DNA of 64,000 bases from contig NZ_JAFCMB010000002.1 of the NCBI RefSeq assembly GCF_018130145.1, forward strand, positions 496,001-560,000, in the 5' to 3' direction. Numbering within the stretch: the stretch's first letter is position 1; every line of letters starts with the position of its first letter. The notes below the pieces were generated by a model. The model was given only the letters and a program-made list of their open reading frames with translations. It did no database searches and was not told the origin of the DNA. The position numbers and the translations under genes were made by a program. This document shows positions 1 through 7,320 of the stretch, piece after piece. This stretch comes from Bradyrhizobium sp. AUGA SZCCT0176. Its GTDB lineage: Bacteria; Pseudomonadota; Alphaproteobacteria; Rhizobiales; Xanthobacteraceae.

Positions 1-347
1 TCGGCATCATCGGCTCGCTGTTCGCCACCATCTACACCAAGGTCACACGCATAGCGCCCGAAAAGGCCAGCCAGCTGGCCACCGCCATTCTCGATATCGG
101 CGAGCGGATGGCGGATGCCAAATCCCTCGACGCGCTCGACAAACTGCAGGACGAACTTGAAGCCATTATTCGGCGCGTGGTGATAGGGCTGCGCGACGGC
201 ACCATCTCCAGCGACGGGCTGGATACGTTCAAGCTCGGCTATGAATTCGTGCGCGACGAAATCGGCATGCGCCGCGATCATCTGAAACGGCACCCGCCGC
301 CCCAGGACGACAAGGTGGTAGCCGTGAAGACCGCGCAAAGCGCGTAA
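1..347 (+). CDS. C-terminal part of a hypothetical protein (5' end outside window)
   Basis: The reading frame is open from base 3 through an in-frame ATG at 108 to a stop at 345-347, so the gene almost certainly starts upstream of the window. The visible part begins with a short hydrophobic stretch (GIIGSLFATIYTKV) that could be the last membrane helix, followed by a charged helical tail rich in Asp, Glu and Arg. The tail loosely resembles the cytoplasmic extensions that some TAXI-type TRAP solute-binding proteins carry after a C-terminal membrane helix, but I cannot confirm that from this fragment. Function unknown. Confidence 0.6.
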   Translation, partial: GIIGSLFATIYTKVTRIAPEKASQLATAILDIGERMADAKSLDALDKLQDELEAIIRRVVIGLRDGTISSDGLDTFKLGYEFVRDEIGMRRDHLKRHPPPQDDKVVAVKTAQSA

Positions 348-431
348 TCACGCTACCGGGCCAAGATCAGATCGCATTGCATCCACGATGAAGCTGCGTT
401 CCCTCTCCCGCTTGCGGGGACGTGAAGCAAA

Positions 432-1298
432 TCACCCCGCAGCGGCGCTCGAGCCGCTGGCCGGCACCCGCGCCCTGATTTCCTCGATCTTGCGCTTGAG
501 CGCGGCCTGCCGCGGATCGGGCAGCGCCGCTGCGCGCGCTTCCGCTACCGCTCCGGCGAGATCTGATAGCGCCAGCACGCCGTCGAAGGTCGGCTTGGCC
601 AGGCCGTCGATGATCGCGTTCCAGTCCGCCATGCCCTGACGGTAGACGTCGCCATAGCTCTCGATCATGGTCGCGGTCTGCACGATTTCAGAAGCCGCGG
701 CCGGCTGTTTGTCCAGGCTGCGGCTGATCATGTGCAGCCAGCGTTCGACCCACAGCCGCTCCTTGGCGTAACGCACCGAATAGCGCCGCCACCGCTTCAA
801 CCCGGCTTCAATCTTGAGGCGGCGAACGCCGAGACGGCTTGCCGCGCTGAATCGAATGGAAATCCGCTTGTGCGCCCACCCTGCCCAGTTAAGCGCATCG
901 ATCAGATATTCCGCGATAATGGCGGGGAGCGCGCTCACCAGTTCGTCGACCCGGAATTTCCTGATATCGACGACCGGATTGTAGTTCCCGCCGGACCCCT
1001 CGTTGAATTCGGCAAGCTTGAGCTGCGCGATCCGGATCGGATCCTCGTAGCTCATGCGCACCGCCATCAGCCGCGCGATCTCGACCAGCATCGCATCATC
1101 GACCCCATTGCGGCCGACGAACCGCCGCAGCCGGTCGACGTAAAGCTGCGCATAACTCGTGCTCTGATAGTCGATCAGCAGATGGATGGCATCGCTCGCG
1201 ACATCGGTCACCGCTTCTGGCAAGCCCTCGGGAAGGAATGGCGGGGTGTCGTCCTCCTCACCGATGAAATCGGCGAACAGATAACGCAACGACGACAT
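432..1298 (-). CDS. Stand-alone DUF6537 domain protein
   Basis: A 288-residue protein starting MSSLRYLFADF. An upstream in-frame extension exists, but it would run through the preceding gene in the wrong frame, so I use the ATG at 1298. A GTG at 1316 is the alternative. The pattern of conserved blocks (LIDYQSTSYAQLYVDRL, then ARLMAVRMSYEDPIRIAQL, then an Arg/Tyr-rich block, then YGDVYRQGMADW) matches the DUF6537 module normally found at the C-terminal end of fused indolepyruvate:ferredoxin oxidoreductases. The TPP- and iron-sulfur-binding parts of those enzymes are absent. The gene lies 35 bp downstream of a membrane cyclic-nucleotide-binding protein on the same strand, so the two are probably co-transcribed. 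Biochemical role unknown; a structural or regulatory role is inference. Confidence 0.75.
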   Translation of the reverse strand: MSSLRYLFADFIGEEDDTPPFLPEGLPEAVTDVASDAIHLLIDYQSTSYAQLYVDRLRRFVGRNGVDDAMLVEIARLMAVRMSYEDPIRIAQLKLAEFNEGSGGNYNPVVDIRKFRVDELVSALPAIIAEYLIDALNWAGWAHKRISIRFSAASRLGVRRLKIEAGLKRWRRYSVRYAKERLWVERWLHMISRSLDKQPAAASEIVQTATMIESYGDVYRQGMADWNAIIDGLAKPTFDGVLALSDLAGAVAEARAAALPDPRQAALKRKIEEIRARVPASGSSAAAG

Positions 1299-1333
1299 GA
1301 AACCGCGGTCTGACACTCCCTTAGCTCCGGCCT

Positions 1334-2002
1334 CTACGCAGGTTTCGGCCCGGCGGCAGATGCCGCCGTTTGCTGGGCCAGCTGGTGCTGCAGCGTCTCG
1401 AGGTTCTGAAACAACCGGGCGCTGGCGAGGCGAAGGAAGTAAAAGCCGAACGCCGGGTTTTGAACGTAGAGTTCCTCGACCTTGCTGTAGCTGACGCTCA
1501 GCACGAGGCCGGCCTCGATGCATTCCAGCGACTGGGTGCGCATGTTCGACGGCGACAGCATGCCAAGCTCGCCGACGATGGCGCCGACCGGCAAGACGAT
1601 GCCGGACTCGACCAGCTTGAACTTGCCGCTGACGATGTAGAGCATGTCGTCGGCCTTCTCGTCCTTGTAGAACAGCATTTCCCCGGCCGCGCAATCGCGC
1701 TCGGTCATGAACGGCTTCAGCCACTCCATCGACAGGTCGCTGTTGACCGATTTTTTCACGTCGCGCACGAGCTGCAGCATCTGGTGCAGCCGATAGGAAT
1801 TGACCAGCAGCATCGCCACCTGCACCACCATGACCAGATAATTACGGGACGGAATGGCGGTCAGGAACAGGGCGATGTTGGCGAGAATGCCGAACACCCG
1901 CAAAGGAATCATCGTCCGCATCGTGGTGGTGGCGATCACGAAGATCGACGCGAAGAGGGCGCCGGCCGTGCCGGCATGTTGTGCCAAATGAGACGGATCC
2001 AT
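1334..2002 (-). CDS. Membrane-anchored cyclic nucleotide-binding domain protein (Popeye-like layout)
   Basis: 222 residues. The N-terminal ~85 residues form about three hydrophobic segments (ALFASIFVIATTT; VFGILANIALFLTAI; YLVMVVQVAMLLV). They are followed by a Crp-type cyclic nucleotide-binding fold: AAGEMLFYKDEKADDMLYIVSG, then VGAIVGELGMLSPSNMRTQS, which is the position of the phosphate-binding cassette. The cassette has GELGMLSPSNMRT in place of the classical GE(L/I)ALL...PRTAT, so the usual phosphate-binding Arg spacing is only partly kept. There is no DNA-binding domain, so this is not a Crp/Fnr regulator. The order three-helix membrane part then cNMP fold resembles Popeye-domain proteins. 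It is probably an inner-membrane sensor working with the DUF6537 protein encoded downstream. Confidence 0.8.
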   Translation of the reverse strand: MDPSHLAQHAGTAGALFASIFVIATTTMRTMIPLRVFGILANIALFLTAIPSRNYLVMVVQVAMLLVNSYRLHQMLQLVRDVKKSVNSDLSMEWLKPFMTERDCAAGEMLFYKDEKADDMLYIVSGKFKLVESGIVLPVGAIVGELGMLSPSNMRTQSLECIEAGLVLSVSYSKVEELYVQNPAFGFYFLRLASARLFQNLETLQHQLAQQTAASAAGPKPA

Positions 2003-2243
2003 TGGAAGCCAACCAATTTTTCAGGGAGTGAATTTTTTCGCGATTTTATTGCAGTGCCGCTATTGTAAAGGCCGCAGGCTATTTTCGATATGCGGGGAAA
2101 AAACGACGATTTGTCGGGATTCGAGAAAATTCATCCCCCCGCCGGGCTTGCCGCGCAGCCTCGCCGGCGGGCAATTCGACGCCGTATCGCGGTTTGCCGG
2201 CCGTCGTTGACGGCCTTCCCTGCGGCGGGCACTTTGCGCAACA

Positions 2244-2410
2244 ATCTGCGTTCCGCCGATGTCACCACCACGCGGCTGTCGAAGCTCTTGGTGCTTGACC
2301 TCGTCGATTTCCGCCTGCTGATGGCACGGCATCCTGACCTCGCCCAGACCATCGACGCCGAGGCCCAAACGGCGCGCGCAAGAAAACAAAGAGAACAAGT
2401 AAATAACAAG
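2244..2410 (+). pseudogene. Remnant of a cNMP-gated ion channel C-terminus
   Basis: Reading in the frame of base 2243, the translation runs RSADVTTTRLSKLLVLDL, then VDFRLLMARHPDLAQTI, then a basic tail. This is the end of the cyclic nucleotide-binding domain of MloK1-type potassium channels and related proteins: phosphate-binding cassette arginine, beta strand LLVLD, then the helix DFxxLMxRHPDL. Nothing upstream encodes the pore or the rest of the binding domain, and the frame runs without its own stop into the next gene. I interpret it as a deletion remnant. The rest of the 2003-2423 gap holds no other recognisable gene. Confidence 0.5.
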
Positions 2411-2423
2411 AATGGAGAACGAT

Positions 2424-3209
2424 ATGCCCAATTCAGCCGCGGCGGCGAGCTCGCCGGTACTCGACATCAGCGGCGCGCGCGCCACCATCCGCCTCAACCG
2501 GCCGAAACATTTGAACCGGCTGCAGAGCGAGGATCTCGGCGAACTCGTGAAACTGTTCGACCGGATCGAGGCCGATCCCGACATCCGGGTGCTGGTGCTG
2601 ACCGGCACCGGCCGCGCCTTCTCGGCCGGCTACGACCTCAATTCGGTCGCCGATCGCGCCGTCAGCGCCAGGGAAGAGCAGAGCGCGGGCTCGGCGTTCG
2701 AGGTGGTGGTCAACCGTTTGGAAGATCTCGGGGTGCCGACGATCTGCCGGCTCAATGGCGGCGTCTATGGCGGCTCGACCGATCTGGCGCTGGCCTGCGA
2801 TTTCCGCATCGGCGTCGATACGGCTGAAATGTTCATGCCGGCGGCGCGGCTCGGCCTGCATTATTACAAGAGCGGCATCGAGCGTTACGTGACGCGGCTT
2901 GGCGTCGACAACGCGAAAAAATTGTTTCTGACGGCGCAGAAGATCTCGGCGCCCGAGATGCTGCGGATCGGCTATCTCACCGCGATGGTGCCGATTGCGA
3001 TGCTTGACGAGGAAGTAGGCAAGCTTGCGAACATCCTCGCCGGTAACGCGCCTGTCGCGATGCGCGGCATGAAACGCGCCATTAACGAATTCGCCCGTGG
3101 CAAGCTCGACGAGGCCGCCGCGAACCAGCGCCACCGCGAGAGCATGCGCGGCGACGAGATCAAGGAAGGCATCAAGGCCTTCGCGGAAAAGAGGGCGCCA
3201 AGATTCTGA
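2424..3209 (+). CDS. Crotonase-superfamily protein (enoyl-CoA hydratase/isomerase-like)
   Basis: 261 residues from the ATG at 2424, chosen because GGAG sits 6 bases upstream; an ATG at 2412 has no good ribosome site. The fold signature is clear: LNRPKHLNRL at the N-terminus, the oxyanion-hole segment GRAFSAGYDL, and the second oxyanion segment NGGVYGGSTDLALACDFRIG. The region that normally supplies the two catalytic glutamates reads MPAARLGLHYYKSGIERYV and AKKLFLTA, so neither hydratase glutamate is present. It therefore probably does not hydrate enoyl-CoA and may be an isomerase, hydrolase, decarboxylase or lyase of the same fold. It stands alone on the plus strand. Confidence 0.8.
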   Translation: MPNSAAAASSPVLDISGARATIRLNRPKHLNRLQSEDLGELVKLFDRIEADPDIRVLVLTGTGRAFSAGYDLNSVADRAVSAREEQSAGSAFEVVVNRLEDLGVPTICRLNGGVYGGSTDLALACDFRIGVDTAEMFMPAARLGLHYYKSGIERYVTRLGVDNAKKLFLTAQKISAPEMLRIGYLTAMVPIAMLDEEVGKLANILAGNAPVAMRGMKRAINEFARGKLDEAAANQRHRESMRGDEIKEGIKAFAEKRAPRF

Positions 3210-3214
3210 TTCTG

Positions 3215-3330
3215 CCTTCTCCCCTTGTGGGAGAAGGTGGCATAGGCGGCCTTCGGCCGCCGTTCTTAGAACGCCGATGCTTTGCATCGGCTATGGCGCC
3301 GGATGAGGGGTCTCCCACAAGGGGAGAAGG
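3215..3330. repeat. Intergenic palindromic element, CTTCTCC...GGAGAAG family
   Basis: Outer arms CCTTCTCCCCTTGTGGGAGA and TCTCCCACAAGGGGAGAAGG are near-perfect inverted complements. Smaller nested palindromes lie between them (GGCGGCCTTCGGCCGCC; CGATGCTTTGCATCG). It sits directly after the crotonase stop codon. A second copy is at 61208-61366. Confidence 0.85.
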
Positions 3331-3476
3331 GAAGAAAAGGTGTCGTCCCCCCCGCCCCCACGAAACATTCCTGAAACACGATTCTCCGGAACCGGCGTGA
3401 ACGAATATTCAAGTCGCGCCGACAGAGGTGCAGGGACGAAACAACGGCCCCCGCGCCTTTCAAATTGGAGAATACA

Positions 3477-3734
3477 ATGCTTCGCAAGGTTACCCTCGGA
3501 CTGATCGCCGCCACCGCCCTCACCCTCGCCGCTGCTGCGCCCGCCGCCGCCGGCCCCTTCCATCATCACCACCACCACGGCCATTGGGGTCACGGCTGGG
3601 GTCACGGCTTCGGCGTCGGCTTCGGTGGCGTCTACCTCAACACCGGCTATGGCTACAACGACTGCATCCAGCAGCAGTGGGTCGAAACCCGCCGCGGTCT
3701 GCGCCTGCGCACCGTCAATGTCTGCGCCTACTGA
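3477..3734 (+). CDS. Small secreted histidine-rich protein
   Basis: 85 residues from the ATG at 3477, preceded by GGAG at a 6-base spacing. Residues 1-25 form a Sec signal peptide (MLRKVTLGLIAATALTLAAA, cleavage near AAAG). The mature protein opens with FHHHHHHGHWGHGWGHGFG: a natural His6 run followed by His-Gly-Trp repeats. It then ends in a short region with two Cys residues (YNDCIQQQWVETRRGLRLRTVNVCAY) that could form a disulfide. Short His/Gly-rich exported proteins with this C-terminal block are common in Bradyrhizobium; a periplasmic metal-binding role is inference. A strong terminator follows. Confidence 0.8.
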   Translation: MLRKVTLGLIAATALTLAAAAPAAAGPFHHHHHHGHWGHGWGHGFGVGFGGVYLNTGYGYNDCIQQQWVETRRGLRLRTVNVCAY

Positions 3735-3756
3735 TCTCGTCTGAATCCAGATAGCG

Positions 3757-3793
3757 AAAAGCCCCGGCCGCCATTGGCGATCGGGGCTTTTCC
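3757..3793. terminator. Bidirectional Rho-independent terminator
   Basis: The hairpin AAAAGCCCCGGCCGCC...CGATCGGGGCTTTT has an A-run on its left and a T-run on its right. It can therefore end both the His-rich gene (plus) and the long minus-strand catabolic series whose last gene stops at 3818. Confidence 0.85.
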
Positions 3794-3817
3794 TGTGCGC
3801 TTGATGATTTGAATACG

Positions 3818-4537
3818 CTATTCGTCGAAGAACGTGACCGTATCGGCCACGCTTGCGCGCGAGGTCCGGTAGCTGTTGACCTTGTGCGCATTGTCGGCAA
3901 AGCCGAACGAAATGCCGCAGACCACGCGGCGGTCGTCGGCGAGGTTGAAGTGCCGGCGGATCAGCCCGGAATGCCGCGCCAGTGCGGCCTGCGGAATGGT
4001 GCCGAGACCGAGCGCCTGCGCCGCCAGCATGAAATTGCCGACATAGGCGCCGCAATCGACCGCGCCGTAAGTGCCGAGCGGCTCGTCGGTGTGAATGACA
4101 GCCACATGCGGCGCGCCGAAGAAGTTGTAATTCTCCAGCGCCTGTTTGGCATAAGCCGTCTTGTCGCCTCTGGCGATGCCGAGCGTGTTGTAGAGCTGGA
4201 ATCCACTCTCGCGCCGGCGCTCGAGATAGACGCCGAGATATTCGCGCGGCGGCGTGAAATCATGGTCGTCCTTGCCGCCCGAGGAAGCCTCGGCATAGAT
4301 CGCCTTGCGAAACCGCTCCTTGGCCTCGCCGCTCGCGATCAGCACCTGCCATGGCTGGCTGTTGCACCATGACGCGGTGCGCTGCGACACGGCGAGGATA
4401 TGCTCGATGGTCTCGCGCGGCACCTCGCGCGGCAGGAAGGCGCGCACCGAGTAGCGTTCGCCGAGCAATTCCTCAAGCACACCGATGCGGTCTTCGGCCG
4501 CGTAGCGCGCCTTCGGCGCTTTTGCATCCATGGTCAT
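3818..4537 (-). CDS. Nitroreductase family FMN-dependent oxidoreductase
   Basis: 239 residues. The FMN-binding signatures are present: RYSVRAF near residue 28, SWCNSQPWQVL near residue 56, DCGAYVGNFMLAAQALGLGTIP in the middle and GISFGFADNAHKVNSYRTSR near the end. The family reduces nitroaromatics, quinones or enones with NAD(P)H in the cytoplasm. The start codon overlaps the stop of the upstream acyl-CoA dehydrogenase (ATGA at 4534-4537), so translation is coupled and the protein is the last member of the catabolic operon. Its presence with CoA ligases and acyl-CoA dehydrogenases suggests a reductive step on an unsaturated or aromatic intermediate, but the substrate cannot be read from sequence. 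Confidence 0.88.
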   Translation of the reverse strand: MTMDAKAPKARYAAEDRIGVLEELLGERYSVRAFLPREVPRETIEHILAVSQRTASWCNSQPWQVLIASGEAKERFRKAIYAEASSGGKDDHDFTPPREYLGVYLERRRESGFQLYNTLGIARGDKTAYAKQALENYNFFGAPHVAVIHTDEPLGTYGAVDCGAYVGNFMLAAQALGLGTIPQAALARHSGLIRRHFNLADDRRVVCGISFGFADNAHKVNSYRTSRASVADTVTFFDE

Positions 4538-5778
4538 CGCCCTTTGGTCGGGATCTTGTTGAACGGCACGTCCTTGTCGACACGGATATCGCCGGGCAGG
4601 CCGAGCACGCGCTCGGCGATGATGTTGCGCAGGATTTCGTCGGTACCGCCGGCAATACGCATCGACGGCGAAGAGAGCAGCATCTGCTGGAACTGGCCGC
4701 TTGCGGCTTCTTCATCCGCCCCGGCCAACGCACCGGCTGCACCCTCCAGGTCCATCGCGTAGGTCGCGATGTCCTGCAGCATCGTGCCCGACACCAGCTT
4801 GCCGATGGAATTCTCCGGTCCCGGCCGCTCGCCCTTCGACAGCGACGAGATCGCGCGGTAGCTGGTGTATTTCAGTCCGCTGGCCTTCACCGCCCAACTC
4901 GCAAGTTTGGAACGGACAGCTGGATCGTCGATCGCGAGCCCGTCATCGGTCATCAGGTTCGAGCAGAACTCGAACATTTCAGGAAAACCGGTCGCCAGCC
5001 GCGAGCCGATCGACATGCGCTCGTTCATCAGCGTGGTGAGCGAGACGTTCCAGCCGTCGCCGACCGCGCCGAGGCGTTGATGATCCGGGATCACGACGTC
5101 GGTGAAATAGACCTCGTTGAACTCCTGCATGCCGTTGGCCTGCTTGATCGGCCGCACCTCGACGCCCTTGCTCTTCATGTCGAGGAAGAACATCGTCAGG
5201 CCCTTGTGCTTGGGCACGTTGGGATCGGTGCGCGTGATCAACAGGCCGTAATCCGAATAATGCGCGCCCGAGGTCCAGATCTTCTGGCCGTTGATGATCC
5301 AGTCGTCGCCCTGCTTCTCGGCACGGGTACGCAGGCCCGCGACGTCGGAACCACCGGCCGGCTCCGAAAACAGCTGGCACCAGATATGTTCGCCGGACGC
5401 AAGCTTCGGCAGATAATGCCGCTTGTGCTCCTCGCTGCCGAACGCCATCACGGTCGGGCCGCACATGCCCTCGCCGATCTGAAACGGCTGGGTCAGCTTG
5501 CCGTAGACACCTTCTTCCTGCTGCCAGATCACCTTCTCGATCGGCGTGGCGCCGCGGCCGCCATATTCCTTCGGCCAGTGCAGACAGGCCCAGCCGCCTT
5601 CGGCCTTCTTCTTCTGCCAAGCCTTGCCGACATCGACGATCTCTTCCTTCTCCAGCCGGATGCGGCCGAGCGAGGATTTCGAAAGCTCCGCCTCGTATTT
5701 TTTCGGCGCGTTCGCTTCCATCCATTTGCGGGCGAGGCTACGGAATTCGGCTTCCTGCGGGGTATCGTCGAAGTTCAT
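4534..5778 (-). CDS. Acyl-CoA dehydrogenase (tandem copy 1)
   Basis: 414 residues starting MNFDDTPQEAEF. The longer frame to 5880 is only translation of a palindromic repeat, and the paralogue next door starts at the same residue. Flavoprotein landmarks include QLFSEPAGGSDVAGLRTRAE and INGQKIWTSGAHYSDYG (FAD and substrate loops), NERMSIG in the C-terminal helical domain, and GGTDEILRNIIAERVLGLPGD near the end. It oxidises an acyl-CoA to the 2-enoyl-CoA and passes electrons to ETF. The classical EGT catalytic motif is GGT here, as in acyl-CoA dehydrogenases that take their base from another helix. It is a close tandem duplicate of the gene at 5922-7169 and is coupled to the nitroreductase. Confidence 0.92.
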   Translation of the reverse strand: MNFDDTPQEAEFRSLARKWMEANAPKKYEAELSKSSLGRIRLEKEEIVDVGKAWQKKKAEGGWACLHWPKEYGGRGATPIEKVIWQQEEGVYGKLTQPFQIGEGMCGPTVMAFGSEEHKRHYLPKLASGEHIWCQLFSEPAGGSDVAGLRTRAEKQGDDWIINGQKIWTSGAHYSDYGLLITRTDPNVPKHKGLTMFFLDMKSKGVEVRPIKQANGMQEFNEVYFTDVVIPDHQRLGAVGDGWNVSLTTLMNERMSIGSRLATGFPEMFEFCSNLMTDDGLAIDDPAVRSKLASWAVKASGLKYTSYRAISSLSKGERPGPENSIGKLVSGTMLQDIATYAMDLEGAAGALAGADEEAASGQFQQMLLSSPSMRIAGGTDEILRNIIAERVLGLPGDIRVDKDVPFNKIPTKGR

Positions 5779-5800
5779 GGCGGACTGTCCTTCATTGGCT

Positions 5801-5917
5801 GTCATTCCGGGGCGCGTCGAAGACGCGAACCCGGAATCTCGATGTAAGTAACCTCTGGATTCCCCGATGTGCAATTGCACATCTGAGGTTCGCGCTGACG
5901 CGCGTCCCGGAATGACG
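5801..5917. repeat. Intergenic palindromic element, GTCATTCCGG...CCGGAATGAC family
   Basis: Outer arms GTCATTCCGGG and CCCGGAATGAC; the centre contains GATGTGCAATTGCACATC, itself a perfect palindrome. It fills the gap between the two tandem acyl-CoA dehydrogenase genes. A related copy lies at 25707-25789. Confidence 0.85.
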
Positions 5918-5921
5918 AAAC

Positions 5922-7169
5922 CTAAGCTCTTCCCTTGGTCGGAATCTTGTTGAACGGCACGTCCTTGTCGACCCTGATGTCACCGGGCAGGCCAAGCACG
6001 CGTTCGGCAATGATGTTGCGCATGATCTCGTCGGTGCCGCCTTCGACGCGGGTACCCGGCGCACGCAGCAGCATGGCCTGGAATTTTCCGGCGATCTCCG
6101 CGTCCTCCGGCCCGCTCAGCACGCCGGCGGCGCCCTGCAGATCGAGCGCGTACATCGCGACTTCCTGCACCATCGAGCCCGCCACCAGCTTGCCGATGGA
6201 ATTCTCGGGACCCGGACGATCGCCCTTCGACAGCGCCGAGATCGCGCGCATGCTGGTGTATTTCAGCCCGCTCGCCTTCACGGCATAGTTCGCCAGCCTG
6301 GAACGCACGCTGCGGTCCTCGATCGCAGGGCCATCGTCGAGCATCAGACTGTTGCAGAAATCGAACAGCTCCGGAAAGCCGGTGGAAACGCCGGCGCCGA
6401 TCGACATGCGCTCGTTCATCAGCGTGGTCAGCGAGACGTTCCAGCCATCATTGACGGCGCCAAGCCGCTGCGAATCCGGAATCTTCACGTCGGTAAAATA
6501 GACCTCGTTGAAGTCGGATTGCCCGCTGGCCTGCTTGATCGGCCTGACCTCGACGCCCGGGCTCTTCATGTCCAGGAAGAACATGGTGAGGCCCTTGTGT
6601 TTTGCCACATTGGGATCGGTGCGCGTCAGCAGGATGCCGTAATCCGAATAGTGCGCGCCCGAGGTCCAGATCTTCTGGCCGTTGATGATCCAGTCGTCGC
6701 CCTGCTTCTCGGCGCGGGTGCGGAGGCCCGCGACGTCGGAACCGCCGGCGGGCTCGGAGAACAGCTGACACCAAACCTTTTCGCCCGAGGCCAGCGGCGG
6801 CAGGTACTTCCGCTTTTCCTCTTCGCCGGCGAACGCCATCATGGTCGGCCCGCACATGCCGTGGCCGATGATGAACATGCCCGAGAGTTTTCCGAACGGG
6901 CCTTCCTCCTGCTGCCAGATCACGCGCTCGATCGGCGACGAGCCGCGGCCGCCATATTCCTTCGGCCAGTGCAGACAGGCCCAGCCGGCGTCGGCTTTCT
7001 TCTTCTGCCAGGCCTTGGCGACCTCGAGGATGTTGGCGCCCTTGAGCACGGTGCGGCCGAGCGAGGATTTGCGCAGCTCTTCCTCATACTGCTTCGGCGC
7101 ATTGGCCCCGATCCAGGCTTTCGCCTCGGCACGGAACGCGGCCTCCTGCGGGGTGTCATCGAAGTTCAT
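5922..7169 (-). CDS. Acyl-CoA dehydrogenase (tandem copy 2)
   Basis: 415 residues starting MNFDDTPQEAAF; an in-frame ATG at 7190 would add seven residues. It has the same landmarks as copy 1, with the block EPAGGSDVAGLRTRAE...TSGAHYSDYG identical at protein level and almost identical at DNA level (compare 5252-5390 with 6641-6780). Both proteins end in the same DIRVDKDVPFNKIPTKGR tail. The two genes clearly arose by tandem duplication. They may act on successive chain lengths, or one may have specialised. Membership in the same operon as a CoA ligase, crotonase and SDR places it in a dedicated beta-oxidation route. Confidence 0.92.
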   Translation of the reverse strand: MNFDDTPQEAAFRAEAKAWIGANAPKQYEEELRKSSLGRTVLKGANILEVAKAWQKKKADAGWACLHWPKEYGGRGSSPIERVIWQQEEGPFGKLSGMFIIGHGMCGPTMMAFAGEEEKRKYLPPLASGEKVWCQLFSEPAGGSDVAGLRTRAEKQGDDWIINGQKIWTSGAHYSDYGILLTRTDPNVAKHKGLTMFFLDMKSPGVEVRPIKQASGQSDFNEVYFTDVKIPDSQRLGAVNDGWNVSLTTLMNERMSIGAGVSTGFPELFDFCNSLMLDDGPAIEDRSVRSRLANYAVKASGLKYTSMRAISALSKGDRPGPENSIGKLVAGSMVQEVAMYALDLQGAAGVLSGPEDAEIAGKFQAMLLRAPGTRVEGGTDEIMRNIIAERVLGLPGDIRVDKDVPFNKIPTKGRA

Positions 7170-7190
7170 CGAATCATCTTTCAAATCCAT

Positions 7191-7309
7191 CGTCGTCCCG
7201 GCGAAGGCCGGGACCCATAGCCACCTATGCCCGATGTTGCACTGGCGTTTGGCGGCATCTTCTCATCGATAGTTCCCGGCGTATGGGTCCCGGCTTTCGC
7301 CGGGACGAC
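7191..7309. repeat. Intergenic palindromic element, GTCGTCCCGG...CCGGGACGAC family
   Basis: Each arm is itself a small hairpin (GTCCCGGCGAAGGCCGGGAC and GTCCCGGCTTTCGCCGGGAC), and the arms are inverted relative to each other. Other copies: 11307, 14318, 16020, 21708, 34533, 49469, 50193. Confidence 0.9.
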
Positions 7310-7320
7310 ACCATTGTTAG

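Noticed and set aside
7191..7309. Repeated GTCGTCCCGG units as a possible CRISPR array
   Set aside because: Copies are inverted pairs scattered over tens of kilobases with no regular spacers and no cas genes.
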